Assembly (NCBI GenBank): GCA_023228025.1 | Contig: JALOCD010000012.1 | Location: 1 to 55,495 of the forward strand | DNA length: 55,495 nt | Reading direction: 5' to 3' | DNA from: Prolixibacteraceae bacterium | GTDB lineage: Bacteria; Bacteroidota; Bacteroidia; Bacteroidales; Prolixibacteraceae | Part shown: piece by piece, positions 9,077-17,832 of the stretch | Position numbering within the stretch: the first letter of the stretch is position 1 | Layout of the letters: every line of letters begins with the position of its first letter | Notes under the pieces: model-generated | What the model was told of the DNA's origin: nothing | The model's database searches: none | The model's input: only the letters and a program-made list of their open reading frames with translations | Made by a program: the position numbers and the translations under genes

Positions 9077-9871
9077 TTATTGACGATAATTCTTCTCTAT
9101 GACAGATTGAAATTCGTTGAAATAGTTTTTATTGGTGGCTACAATTTCACCTCCAAAAAGAAAATTATTGCCTCCTTTGAAATCTGTGACCCTACCTCCG
9201 GCCTGCCGTAAAATAATGGTTCCTGCAGCCACATCCCACGGACTGAGTCCTGTCTCCCAAAATGCCTCAAACCTTCCGGCCGCAACATAGGAAAGATCGG
9301 TAGCAGCCGAACCAAGTCGTCTAATTCCATGCGAATGCACCATCAGGTATTTGATGGTTTCAATGAAGGCATCTGAATTTTTTATCTCCCCATATGGAAA
9401 ACCTGTCACAATCAGCGCTTCCTGTGTTGTGGAGGCCTCTGAAACATGGATCTCTTTTCCATTCAGCATGGATTTGCTGCCTTTCCATGCATAGAAACAT
9501 TCATCTTTCGAAATTTCGTAAACCACTCCCAGAATGACTTCATCATTTTCTATCAGTCCAATGCTGACGGCATAAGGAGGCGCCCCATGAATAAAATTTG
9601 TTGTACCATCAAGCGGATCGATCACCCAGCGATATTTCTCTCCAGAGTCAAAGGCGGTTCCCTCTTCGGTGATAAAACCAGCCTCTGGCAAAACAGCTTT
9701 CAGCCTTTCAACAATCATCTGTTCGGCTTTCTTATCGACATAAGAGACAAAGTTGGCTTTCCCTTTTATTTCAACGAGTTTCAGGTCGAAGTTGTCCCTT
9801 TCACCGGCAATAAAAGCCCCGGCATCTTTGGCAATTTCAATTACCGATTGGCAGATCTTTTCCAAATCCAT
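9077..9871 (-). CDS. suhB: Inositol monophosphatase family protein
   Basis: A 264-aa Mg-dependent phosphatase of the IMPase/FIG superfamily. The metal site reads TEEGTAF (68-74) and VIDPLDGTTNFIHG (83-96), and the second signature GLSPWDVAAG is near 208-217. It likely dephosphorylates inositol monophosphate or a related sugar phosphate; SuhB-type regulatory roles also exist in other bacteria. It heads an operon with a glycosyltransferase and an isochorismatase-fold hydrolase. CysQ-like nucleotide phosphatase activity is less likely, because the PWDVAAG block is IMPase-type. Confidence 0.88.
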   Translation of the reverse strand: MDLEKICQSVIEIAKDAGAFIAGERDNFDLKLVEIKGKANFVSYVDKKAEQMIVERLKAVLPEAGFITEEGTAFDSGEKYRWVIDPLDGTTNFIHGAPPYAVSIGLIENDEVILGVVYEISKDECFYAWKGSKSMLNGKEIHVSEASTTQEALIVTGFPYGEIKNSDAFIETIKYLMVHSHGIRRLGSAATDLSYVAAGRFEAFWETGLSPWDVAAGTIILRQAGGRVTDFKGGNNFLFGGEIVATNKNYFNEFQSVIEKNYRQ

Positions 9872-9907
9872 TTTTTTTCTTCAAAAGTAGTGATATTCTG
9901 CGGGGAG

Positions 9908-9975
9908 TGAAATGTTTGAAATGATTAACCCTTCAAACAATTTTTATACAATACAAACCTTTCAAACATTTCTAA
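9908..9975. repeat. Degenerate TTTCAAAC/GTTTGAAA short repeats
   Basis: The gap between suhB and phoH contains GAAATGTTTGAAATG and then CCTTCAAAC and CCTTTCAAACATTTC, so the same short unit occurs in both orientations and can fold back on itself. Similar units recur at 25530-25660 and 36092-36175. It may act as the phoH terminator. Confidence 0.55.
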
Positions 9976-11294
9976 AGCAGATCGCTGGCGAGTTCTGCCA
10001 GATAGCTTCTTTCACCTTTGAGCAGGTTAATGTGGGCAAAGATATCCTGCCCTTTCATCCGGTCTGTCAGATAGGCCAGACCATTTGACTGCATATCCAG
10101 GTAGGGGGAGTCAATTTGCTGGATGTCACCGGTGAAAATCATTTTTGTACCTTCCCCGGCACGGGTAATGATGGTTTTCACCTCATGGGGTGTGAGATTC
10201 TGGGCCTCGTCGATGATAAAATAACAATTGGAAAGACTTCGTCCACGGATAAAAGCCAGGGGACAAATCACCAGTCTCTCATCTTTCTGCAGGTCTTCGA
10301 TCACGTGGTGCTCGTGGGTGTGGGTGTCGAAGCACCGTTTGATGACTGCCAGGTTGTCAAAAAGCGGCTGCATATAAGGCGAAACCTTTTCTTCCGCATC
10401 GCCGGGAAGAAACCCAATGTCGCGGTTGCTCAGGGCCACAATCGGACGGGCCAGCATGATCTGATCGTAGATGCTGTGTTGTGCAATGGCAGCCGCCAGT
10501 GCAAGCAAAGTTTTACCGGTACCTGCCTTTCCGGTCAGGCTCACCAGTTTAATTTCCGGATCCAGAAGCGCTTGCAGAGAGAATGTTTGTTCCGCATTTC
10601 TGGGACGGATACCAAAGGCCAACTTCTTGTCTACCCGTTCCAAACGCGAGCGGAAAGTATTGTAATGCGCCAGGACACTGGCATGCGGACTTTTCAAAAT
10701 GAAAAACTCGTTTGGAAAAGGTTGTTTTTCGATACCAGACTCTTCAACCGAAAGAAAATTCGTTTCGTAAAGCCTGGCAATTAACTGGTCATCATAATCT
10801 TTTATTTCACGTATTCCCTGGTACAGAACCTCTATATCTTCGACTTTGTCATTCTTGTAATCTTCTGCCTCGACATGTAACGATTTGGCTTTGATCCTCA
10901 GATTGACATCCTTGCTTACCAGGATGACCTTTCGGGTGGTCTGCTTGTCGCGTAAATATTCGGCAATGGCAAGGATCCGGTGATCGGGAATGTCTTCCCG
11001 GAAAGATGCCTTGAGTTGGTCCGAATAGGGTTTGCCCAGTTCAATATAGAGTTTCCCTTTGCCCTGTCCCAGTTGTATTCCTTTGTCAATCTGATTTTTA
11101 CCAACCAATTCATCCAATATCCTAACGAATTGCCTAGCCTGGAAATTGATTTGATCATCACCTCTCTTAAATTTATCCAACTCCTCCAGAACGGTGATTG
11201 GAATCACTACATCATTGTCCTCAAAGTTATAAATGCATTCGCTATCGTGCAAAATGACATTGGTATCAAGAATGAAAGTTTTTGGCCTCTTCAT
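9972..11294 (-). CDS. PhoH-family ATPase with N-terminal PIN domain (PhoH2 type)
   Basis: A 440-aa fusion. Residues 1-145 are a PIN ribonuclease domain (TFILDTNVILHD at 6-17, EELDKFK at 37-43, VILVSKDVNLR at 123-133). Residues 200-440 are a PhoH ATPase with Walker A GKAGTGKT (255-262) and Walker B FIIDEAQN near 360. PhoH2 proteins are described as RNA helicase/ribonucleases, in some bacteria controlled by a toxin-antitoxin pair; no small antitoxin-like frame is seen directly upstream here. It is divergent from folC. Confidence 0.92.
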   Translation of the reverse strand: MKRPKTFILDTNVILHDSECIYNFEDNDVVIPITVLEELDKFKRGDDQINFQARQFVRILDELVGKNQIDKGIQLGQGKGKLYIELGKPYSDQLKASFREDIPDHRILAIAEYLRDKQTTRKVILVSKDVNLRIKAKSLHVEAEDYKNDKVEDIEVLYQGIREIKDYDDQLIARLYETNFLSVEESGIEKQPFPNEFFILKSPHASVLAHYNTFRSRLERVDKKLAFGIRPRNAEQTFSLQALLDPEIKLVSLTGKAGTGKTLLALAAAIAQHSIYDQIMLARPIVALSNRDIGFLPGDAEEKVSPYMQPLFDNLAVIKRCFDTHTHEHHVIEDLQKDERLVICPLAFIRGRSLSNCYFIIDEAQNLTPHEVKTIITRAGEGTKMIFTGDIQQIDSPYLDMQSNGLAYLTDRMKGQDIFAHINLLKGERSYLAELASDLL

Positions 11295-11459
11295 GTTATT
11301 GAACGTATTAATTATATCGATGCCAGTATCTCACCTGTTTGTTTCCTTATCCCTGTTTTGCCTGATCGGAGGAGGCGAACCGGAGAAATCATCATCGCTG
11401 GCAACGCTTAAAGATAACACTAAAACAATGCGGTGATAGTTTAGACAAAAGGTTTTTTA

Positions 11460-11467
11460 CATCTTTG
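11460..11467 (+). promoter_or_regulatory. Possible -7 box for folC
   Basis: CATCTTTG differs at one base from TAnnTTTG and lies 31 nt before the ATG at 11498. No convincing -33 element. Confidence 0.3.
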
Positions 11468-11497
11468 TATCTACAAATTGTTAGTAAAGTTTACAGA

Positions 11498-12796
11498 ATG
11501 AGTTACAATGAGATCCTTGAGTATTTGTACGAAAAACTGCCCTATTACCAGCGAAAAGGACCAGCTGCTTATAAGGGAAGCCTGGATAATACGCTCGCGC
11601 TGGACCGGTTGTTTCATCATCCACACCGAAATTTTAGAACCATTCACATAGCCGGGACCAATGGCAAGGGCTCAGTTTCTCACATGCTGGCTGCCATTTT
11701 GCAGAAGGCAGGTTACAAAACGGGCTTGTATACTTCACCGCATCTGAAGGATTTTCGCGAGCGCATTCGGTTGAATGGTGAAATGGTGCCTGAGCAATTT
11801 GTCGTCGGTTTTGTTGAACGTTTCATTGAAATGAACAAAATCAATCCACTGGAGCCCTCCTTTTTTGAGCTCACGGTTCTGTTGGCATTTGAATATTTTT
11901 CCGAACAAAAAGTTGATGTCGCTGTGATAGAAGTAGGCCTTGGTGGCAGACTGGATTCAACAAACATCATTACCCCCGAACTCTCGGTAGTTACCAACAT
12001 TAGTTTGGACCATACGGCTTTACTTGGCGATTCGCTTGGGAAGATTGCACTCGAGAAGGCAGGGATCATCAAGCGCACTGTACCAGTTGTTATTGGAGAG
12101 ACCCATCCTCAGACCTCCGTCATCTTCGAAGGCAAAGCGGCTGAAAATCATTCAAAAATTATTTTTGCCGACCGGCTGCTAAAAGCTGATTATTCCATGA
12201 TTTCGATCGATCAGAGCCAGGTTTTTAACATCAAAAACAGCGATGTAATCCTGTTTGAAAATCTTCGTCTAGACCTTCTTGGTAAATACCAGGCCAAAAA
12301 TATCTGCACCCTTCTTTGCGCCGTGCAGGAGTTACAAAAGATGGGATGGATAATTTCAACTGCCAATATTAGGGACGGGCTTGAAAATGTTACTGGATTA
12401 ACCGGCTTAAGCGGAAGATGGCAGACCATCGGCGCCAATCCTCGCATCATTTGTGACACCGCGCACAATGAGGGTGGGATGAGGGAGGTGGTTGCCCAGT
12501 TGAGGCAGATTCCCTGTAAAAAGCTGCATTTCATCATTGGGATGGTCAACGACAAGGATATAGCCGGCGTTCTGGCATTGTTGCCGGCCGAAGCCGTTTA
12601 TTACTTCGCAAAAGCCTCCATTCCCAGGGCCATGGCAGAACATCAGTTGATGCAGATGGCGACCTACTTTGGGTTGAATGGCGCAGCTTATGAAGATGTT
12701 CCGACAGCGCTGGCAGAAGCAAAGATGTATGCTGATAAGGATGATCTTATTTTCGTCGGAGGCAGTACTTTTGTGGTTGCCGAGGTAATTCCGTAG
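11498..12796 (+). CDS. folC: Folylpolyglutamate synthase / dihydrofolate synthase
   Basis: A Mur-ligase superfamily enzyme that adds glutamate to dihydropteroate and to reduced folates. From ATG 11498 the protein is 432 aa and begins MSYNEILEYLYEKLPYYQR, the usual FolC start; an upstream in-frame TTG at 11465 would add 11 unlikely residues. The ATP loop is GTNGKGSV (53-60). TSPHLKDFRERI (79-90) is the FolC substrate loop, and GLGGRLDSTNI is a third family block. DTAHNEGG marks the C-terminal domain. The stop codon lies inside a terminator-like hairpin. Confidence 0.93.
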   Translation: MSYNEILEYLYEKLPYYQRKGPAAYKGSLDNTLALDRLFHHPHRNFRTIHIAGTNGKGSVSHMLAAILQKAGYKTGLYTSPHLKDFRERIRLNGEMVPEQFVVGFVERFIEMNKINPLEPSFFELTVLLAFEYFSEQKVDVAVIEVGLGGRLDSTNIITPELSVVTNISLDHTALLGDSLGKIALEKAGIIKRTVPVVIGETHPQTSVIFEGKAAENHSKIIFADRLLKADYSMISIDQSQVFNIKNSDVILFENLRLDLLGKYQAKNICTLLCAVQELQKMGWIISTANIRDGLENVTGLTGLSGRWQTIGANPRIICDTAHNEGGMREVVAQLRQIPCKKLHFIIGMVNDKDIAGVLALLPAEAVYYFAKASIPRAMAEHQLMQMATYFGLNGAAYEDVPTALAEAKMYADKDDLIFVGGSTFVVAEVIP

Positions 12797-12837
12797 GAGC
12801 GGGTTTCTTTGGTCATACTTACGGAATAATTTTTTAT
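12787..12837 (+). terminator. Terminator-like hairpin overlapping the folC stop
   Basis: ATTCCGTA (12788-12795) pairs exactly with TACGGAAT (12820-12827), followed by AATTTTTT. The left arm includes the last sense codons and the start of the TAG stop. The 24-nt loop is long, so strength is uncertain. Confidence 0.55.
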
Positions 12838-12859
12838 TTTCACCTGATCAAATTAACTC

Positions 12860-13807
12860 ATGGAAAACTCCCTGGCAGTGCTCGACCACGTCCGACTCAA
12901 TTTTTCTCCGTCCGGACTTTTTTTTCTAAATATAGCCCTGGCATTTGTCATGTTTGGTGTGGCGCTGGATATTAAGGTGGACCATTTTACAAACCTGATA
13001 AAAAGGCCAAAATCTGCTATCGTTGGATTTACAAGTCAGACTTTTCTGTTGCCTGCATTTACCTTCTTGTTGGTCATTTTCCTCAATCCAACACCGACAA
13101 TTGCCTTGGGTATGATTATGGTAGCTGCGTGTCCGGGTGGAAATATTTCGAATTTTATCAGTTCACTGGCCAAAGGGAATGTGGCCCTGGCGGTCAGCTT
13201 AACGGCGATATCTACCTTGGCTGCCATATTTTTTACCCCATTTAATTTTGCTTTTTGGGGGAATATGTACATTCATTTCTACAATGCCCATAGCGCCGCA
13301 AGTCTCGTCCGTCCCTTGGAAATTGATAATTACCAGATGTTCGAGACGGTATTTATCCTGTTGGGGATACCGGTCATAACCGGACTTTTCATTGCAAGAA
13401 AATTTCCGGTTTTCACTGATAAAATTAAGAAACCAATAAAAACAGGCTCTCTGGTGTTTTTCGTTTTGATGGTCATTACCATGTTGGCCGCTAATTTTTC
13501 CCAGTTTATGACCTACATCCATCTGGTATTTTTCTTTGTCCTGTTGCAAAATGGGATAGCCATGACCACCGGCTATTTCTTTAGTTCACTCTTTAAATGT
13601 TCACAGCAAGATAAAAGAACCATCGCGATTGAGACGGGAATTCACAATTCGGGTTTGGCGCTGGCGCTCTTGTTCAATCCAAAGATATTCCCGCCGGAAA
13701 TGGAGTTAGGGGGCATGGCTGTTATCGCTGCCTGGTGGGGCATTTGGCACATCATCAGTGGTTTAACTTTATCCTGGTACTGGTCCAGGCGACCTGTAAT
13801 TGCCTGA
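12860..13807 (+). CDS. Bile acid:sodium symporter family transporter
   Basis: A 315-aa integral membrane protein of the BASS/SBF family, with about nine to ten hydrophobic segments. It carries the family's hallmarks: VMFGVALDIK after the first helix, ACPGGNISNFIS (Na+-site motif) near residues 91-102, and GIHNSGLALALL near 262-273, the second discontinuous-helix motif. Members move bile acids, pantoate, pyruvate or other organic anions with Na+; the substrate here cannot be told. It is followed after 1 nt by an acyltransferase gene, so the two are probably co-transcribed. Confidence 0.85.
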   Translation: MENSLAVLDHVRLNFSPSGLFFLNIALAFVMFGVALDIKVDHFTNLIKRPKSAIVGFTSQTFLLPAFTFLLVIFLNPTPTIALGMIMVAACPGGNISNFISSLAKGNVALAVSLTAISTLAAIFFTPFNFAFWGNMYIHFYNAHSAASLVRPLEIDNYQMFETVFILLGIPVITGLFIARKFPVFTDKIKKPIKTGSLVFFVLMVITMLAANFSQFMTYIHLVFFFVLLQNGIAMTTGYFFSSLFKCSQQDKRTIAIETGIHNSGLALALLFNPKIFPPEMELGGMAVIAAWWGIWHIISGLTLSWYWSRRPVIA

Positions 13808-13808
13808 A

Positions 13809-15152
13809 ATGGAGAAGAGATCAATTGGTTATGAAGCATTGAGGGTTTATGTGCGTTTTGCTTTTTGGTTGACGCACAAGAAGGTAATTGTCATTGGCAG
13901 TGATCTGATACCAAAAGATCAGCCCATCATCTTTGCCGCCAATCATCAAAATGCACTGATGGATCCATTGGCCCTGGTTTGCACCAATCCTTTGCAGACC
14001 TTGTGGTTGGCAAGGGCTGATATTTTTAAAAGCGGACTAGCCAAACCAATCCTAAAATTTATGAAGATGCTTCCCATTTACCGTATCCGTGACGGCAAGG
14101 AGAATCTGAACAACAATGAGGAGGTTTTCGATCAGGTTACAAAAGTTTTGGAAAACAGAGGATCGACCGCCCTTTTCCCGGAGGCTGCTCATTCAGGGAA
14201 AAGGCAGATGCTTCCTCATAAGAAAGCTATTCCCCGTATTGCCCTTGAAGCAGAGGCAAAGAACAATTTTCAGCTTGGATTGAGGATTGTCCCTGTGGGC
14301 ATTTATTACGACCATTACTGGAATTTCAACCGTACGCTGATGGTCCAATATGGCGAATCAATAGGAATCAGTCAATACAAAGAGCGGTATGCTGAGAATT
14401 CACAAACTACCATGATCGCCCTTCGTGATGAGATCCATCGCATGCTGCTGCCCCTAACAATGCAAATCAATAGTACCCAATACTATCTGGATTATGAGAA
14501 TATACGGATGGTAGCAGAAGAGGAGTATTCAAATTATCAATTTTTTAGCAATAATCCATGGATGCAGCAGTTCCAGGCAGGTCAAGAGCTTGTTAAAGAA
14601 CTGGAACAATTTGAAATTAAGCAACCTGATGGATTTGATTTGTTGAGGAAGAGAACAGCAGCTTATTTCGAAAGCCTTAAAAATTCCGGTTATTCAAACC
14701 TTCAGGTCGTCAAAGTTGGTCGAACAAGCTATGTAAAACTACTGATGCAGTTTTGTAAAGCGCTTATCACCCTTCCATTGTTGGCAACCGGTTTTTTGGT
14801 CTGCTATCTTCCTTATAAGCTTCCGCGCGTTGTACTTACCAGGAAGGTCAAAGATCCGGCATTCAAGAGTACCTTTATTTTTGTTTCAGGATTGATACTT
14901 TTTCCAATATTTTTCCTAATCGAAAGCCTGTTGATTGGATTATTTTCCGGTTCTTTTATGGTAGCAATCTTCTCTTTTGTGGCCATGCCTTTCATCGGTA
15001 AACTCGCTTTCAACCTGCTGGAATTTGATCGGAATTTGATCCGGGTGATTAAGTTGAAGACCCTTCGCAAATCTATTTTTATGCAATTGGAAAAAGCACG
15101 CCTCGGGGTTCTTGAATTAGTTCCCGGAAAGTGGAAGGCATGGGCTGAATAA
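13809..15152 (+). CDS. Membrane glycerol-phosphate acyltransferase (PlsC-like)
   Basis: A 447-aa acyltransferase. ATG 13809 directly follows the transporter stop, and the alternative TTG at 13800 would overlap that gene. Catalytic block AANHQNALMDPLA is near residues 44-56, and LFPEAAHSG near 122-130 replaces the FPEGTRS motif. The second half is distinct: a soluble ~150-aa region, then at least two strong hydrophobic segments (about 320-345 and 360-400), and a basic tail. This two-part architecture is common in Bacteroidota. It is predicted to act in membrane lipid synthesis; the acceptor is unknown. Confidence 0.75.
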   Translation: MEKRSIGYEALRVYVRFAFWLTHKKVIVIGSDLIPKDQPIIFAANHQNALMDPLALVCTNPLQTLWLARADIFKSGLAKPILKFMKMLPIYRIRDGKENLNNNEEVFDQVTKVLENRGSTALFPEAAHSGKRQMLPHKKAIPRIALEAEAKNNFQLGLRIVPVGIYYDHYWNFNRTLMVQYGESIGISQYKERYAENSQTTMIALRDEIHRMLLPLTMQINSTQYYLDYENIRMVAEEEYSNYQFFSNNPWMQQFQAGQELVKELEQFEIKQPDGFDLLRKRTAAYFESLKNSGYSNLQVVKVGRTSYVKLLMQFCKALITLPLLATGFLVCYLPYKLPRVVLTRKVKDPAFKSTFIFVSGLILFPIFFLIESLLIGLFSGSFMVAIFSFVAMPFIGKLAFNLLEFDRNLIRVIKLKTLRKSIFMQLEKARLGVLELVPGKWKAWAE

Positions 15153-15180
15153 TAACTATCCTTTCTTTTGGAACAATGGG

Positions 15181-16251
15181 TTATAAGTTTTGAATGAGTT
15201 CTTCCTTCAGCAGGTTTACAAGACTTTTTACAGGGACGATTTCCGAGCATCGGTAAGCGTTGGCTCCCGCAAAGGCAAATGCACTTAACAACTCGCCTCT
15301 CGATGCCTCTCCGAGTACGCGGGCGATGCAATAGGGAGCCGTTCGGGGATCGCATGACCTCAGACAATGATGGGGACATCTGAATGGAATGGTTTCACCC
15401 ATTGAGACCCTTTTCGTAAACTCGTTTCTGATGACCCTGCCTGGCAATCCTACCGGACTTTTGATGATGGCAATATCTTCTTTGGTAGCAGAGATATAGG
15501 CTTGTTTGAAATCATCGTGGACATCGCATTCATCAGTGCAAACAAACCGGGTAGCCATTTGTACCCCGGATGCGCCTAACTTTAAGAATTTTGCTATATC
15601 GGCTCCATCCCAGATTCCACCTGCGGCAATAACAGGGATTTTTTCTTCCAGTGTTCCAATAAATTCGACCAGTTCCGCTACCAGTTCTTCGAGCGATCTG
15701 GCTGTATTGTTGAGGATGTCGTCGTATGAAAAACCCAGGTGCCCACCGGCCAAAGGGCCCTCAAGGATCACTGCATCAGGCACTTTGTTGTAATTCTGTT
15801 TCCATTTTTTGTAAATAATGTTGAAGGCCCTGGCAGAAGAGACAATGGGTATCAACTTAATATTTGATCCTTCTGTCAGTTTTGGAAGATCCATCGGCAA
15901 CCCCGATCCACAAATTATCATATCCACAGATTCCTGGACGCAAATCTTTATGAGTTCTTCGTAATTGGATAAAACCACCATCACATTTACACCGATTATC
16001 CCATTGGATTGGGCGCGTGCTTTTCTAATGACATCCCGCAAACCAATATTATTTACCTCAACAAATTTTGATGCCGAAACATTTTCGAAATCGCCCAAAC
16101 CCACGCTGGCAATAACCCCGGCACAACCTTCATTGGCAACGGCAGATGCCAGGTTCGCTCCCGAAACCCTAACACCCATGCCTCCCTGAATGATGGGAGG
16201 ATAAATTTTTAGGTCCCCGATTTGTAATGTTGGAATTGTTCTATCAGACAT
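15181..16251 (-). CDS. Nitronate monooxygenase-family flavoprotein
   Basis: A 356-aa TIM-barrel FMN enzyme of the NMO/FabK family. It shows IQGGMGVRVSG at the N-terminus (21-31), the GPLAGGHLGF phosphate/FMN block near 165-174, and PVIAAGGIWDG plus GVQMATRFVCTDE in the second half. A Cys-rich tail (CPHHCLRSCDPRTAPYC) is seen in the Bacteroidota/Clostridia group. It oxidises nitronates or may act as an enoyl-ACP reductase-like enzyme; the two cannot be separated by eye. It converges with the acyltransferase with a 28-nt gap. Confidence 0.82.
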   Translation of the reverse strand: MSDRTIPTLQIGDLKIYPPIIQGGMGVRVSGANLASAVANEGCAGVIASVGLGDFENVSASKFVEVNNIGLRDVIRKARAQSNGIIGVNVMVVLSNYEELIKICVQESVDMIICGSGLPMDLPKLTEGSNIKLIPIVSSARAFNIIYKKWKQNYNKVPDAVILEGPLAGGHLGFSYDDILNNTARSLEELVAELVEFIGTLEEKIPVIAAGGIWDGADIAKFLKLGASGVQMATRFVCTDECDVHDDFKQAYISATKEDIAIIKSPVGLPGRVIRNEFTKRVSMGETIPFRCPHHCLRSCDPRTAPYCIARVLGEASRGELLSAFAFAGANAYRCSEIVPVKSLVNLLKEELIQNL

Positions 16252-16451
16252 TTGGATGGGAAATTCGTTAATAGTTCTTCAAATAACATTATTTTTTTTG
16301 GAATGTCAAATTAATTTTGAAATTTGTTACAATGTGCATGCTTATTTAGGTTCATTGAGCCGGTGAACTGGCAGGTCGCATTTTCAACCTGACATCGAAG
16401 GTGTTCCCGTATTGATTAGTCATTTAGACCCTTCCCATTAAGGGAGGAAGT
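16252..16451. other. Gap at the edge of the accessory block
   Basis: A 200-bp gap between the core flavoprotein gene and the RsgA-like gene. It contains a short hairpin (CTTCCC/GGGAGG at about 16434-16447) that could end transcription of the RsgA-like gene. Unlike the next three gaps, no AAC...GTT imperfect palindrome is recognisable here. Confidence 0.4.
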
Positions 16452-17519
16452 TTAGTACTTATTTTTGTTCATGTCTTTTTTGTAGTTCTTTATGATTTTT
16501 CCAAAATCTTTGTCTTTTTTTCGTTTCTCTGCAATTGTGGATTCAAAATGTTCTTTTTCTTTTTCCATTTTTAGGTAATTTTCATAGGAAGCTTTGTCTA
16601 TTTCTCCTTTTTCAATGGCTTCAAGAACTGAACAACCAATCTCATTTGTATGGGTACAATCTTTGAACTTACAATTTTGCGAAAGTCTGAAAATTGTATC
16701 GAATGTTGTCTCCAATCCATAAGCTGTATCAACAATACCAACTTCCCTCATTCCAGGATTGTCAACAAGTATTCCACCATTTTCCAACACAATTAATTCT
16801 CTGTGACTTGTAACGTGTCTGCCTTTGTTTGTACTTTGGCTAATTAAATCTGTTTTCATGATAGTCCTTCCGGAAAGATTATTCAACAAAGTAGACTTTC
16901 CAACTCCCGAAGAACCAAGCATACAAAAAGTCTTGCCCTTTTCAATGATCAGTTTTAAGGCATCGTATCCTTCTTTTGTCTCATTGCTAATCGCAAAAAC
17001 TGAAATATTATTTATACGTTGATTTATGCATTCAATAATTTCATTTTTAGAGTGTTCATTTATCAAGTCAGTTTTTGTTAGTACAATTATCGGAACTACT
17101 TTAGATGAATAACAAATAGTCAGGTATCTTTCAAGTCGATTGATATTAAAATCCCTATCGACTGCTTGAACCAATAGTGCATAATCTATATTTGTAGCAA
17201 TTATTTGTATTTCTCCAACTTGACCAACAGCTTGTCTTGCAATGATTGAATATCGCGGCAGTATTTTATGAATAATCGAAAAGTCAGAATCATAAGTTGT
17301 CAATGCAACCCAATCGCCCACTGCAGGAAAATCCTCGCGACTTTTCGCCGAAAACCGCAAATGCCCCGTAATCTCGGCTTCAAATTCTCCGTACTCTGTC
17401 TTTACAATATATCTTTCCTTGTGTTCAGAAACAACCCTGCCAATCTCAAAATCTTTAAGGTTATTGTCAATCCTTAACTTTTCAATTTTGTCATTGTATC
17501 CAAAATCTTCTAATTTCAT
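16452..17519 (-). CDS. rsgA: RsgA-like circularly permuted GTPase
   Basis: RsgA GTPases help late maturation of the 30S ribosomal subunit. All motifs are present in permuted order: G4 TKTD (148-151), G1 GSSGVGKST (202-210), G3 DNPGM (253-257), and a zinc knuckle with C283, C288, H290 and C296. The OB-fold domain occupies about residues 22-90. At 355 aa it is longer than a usual RsgA (about 300), with a 20-residue N-terminal extension and a Lys-rich tail (residues 318-355). It is AT-rich compared with the core genes and sits as a single-gene unit after attC-like site 1, so it is probably a mobile paralog rather than the housekeeping copy; whether another rsgA exists outside the window is unknown. 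Confidence 0.88.
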   Translation of the reverse strand: MKLEDFGYNDKIEKLRIDNNLKDFEIGRVVSEHKERYIVKTEYGEFEAEITGHLRFSAKSREDFPAVGDWVALTTYDSDFSIIHKILPRYSIIARQAVGQVGEIQIIATNIDYALLVQAVDRDFNINRLERYLTICYSSKVVPIIVLTKTDLINEHSKNEIIECINQRINNISVFAISNETKEGYDALKLIIEKGKTFCMLGSSGVGKSTLLNNLSGRTIMKTDLISQSTNKGRHVTSHRELIVLENGGILVDNPGMREVGIVDTAYGLETTFDTIFRLSQNCKFKDCTHTNEIGCSVLEAIEKGEIDKASYENYLKMEKEKEHFESTIAEKRKKDKDFGKIIKNYKKDMNKNKY

Positions 17520-17556
17520 TTTTGTTTCTTATGTCGCGGTGTCTTTTTAGTATTGA

Positions 17557-17682
17557 GCACAACATTCCGACGCCAAGTGCCGGGCGGGTTATGATTTTGG
17601 TTAGTTACGGATGTTATTATAATTACGGCAGGGTAAATGAAAGATCTTACTTAACCTACACGGCATTTAGCGTTTATTATGC
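17557..17682. repeat. attC-like imperfect inverted repeat, site 1
   Basis: Read on the minus strand it starts GCATAAT-AAACGCTAAATGCC and ends CCCGCCCGGC-ACTTGGCGT...GTTGTGC. ACGCTAAATGCCG pairs with CGGCACTTGGCGT (11 Watson-Crick, 1 G-U, 1 mismatch). The outer ends resemble integron R boxes (AAC-like/GTT). It follows the PIN/small-protein unit, whose last stop codon (17677-17679) lies inside it, and precedes rsgA by about 40 nt. It shares both arms with site 2. Confidence 0.6.
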
Positions 17683-17832
17683 ACTGGGCCTAATAGAATT
17701 CTCAAGCTTTTTGTTTTTGAAATAATCAACGATTTCTTCCTTTGTCATTTTGGACAATTTCTTACTTAGTCTGTCCCTTTGTTCGCGCATGAATTTCACA
17801 GCATCAAACGTTTTGTCAATCGTAGTTTTCAT
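17677..17832 (-). CDS. Small 51-aa protein, probable antitoxin partner of the PIN protein
   Basis: A short minus-strand frame, ATG at 17832 to TAA at 17677, overlapping the 3' end of the PIN gene by 17 nt. The product is 51 aa and charged, with KFMREQRDRLSKKLSKM and KEEIVDYFKNKK segments, probably two helices, as in small antitoxins found beside PIN toxins in Bacteroidota and cyanobacteria. The overlap implies translational coupling. The order is toxin first, antitoxin second, the reverse of canonical vapBC. Its stop codon is within the attC-like site 1. Antitoxin activity is inferred from context only. Confidence 0.6.
   Translation of the reverse strand: MKTTIDKTFDAVKFMREQRDRLSKKLSKMTKEEIVDYFKNKKLENSIRPSA

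Noticed and set aside
10116..10784. 222-codon plus-strand frame
   Set aside because: It lies entirely antisense to the well-conserved phoH gene and looks like a shadow frame.
16320..16451. A fourth attC-like site after the RsgA-like gene
   Set aside because: Only a short GGGAGG/CTTCCC hairpin is seen; no paired AAC...GTT ends.
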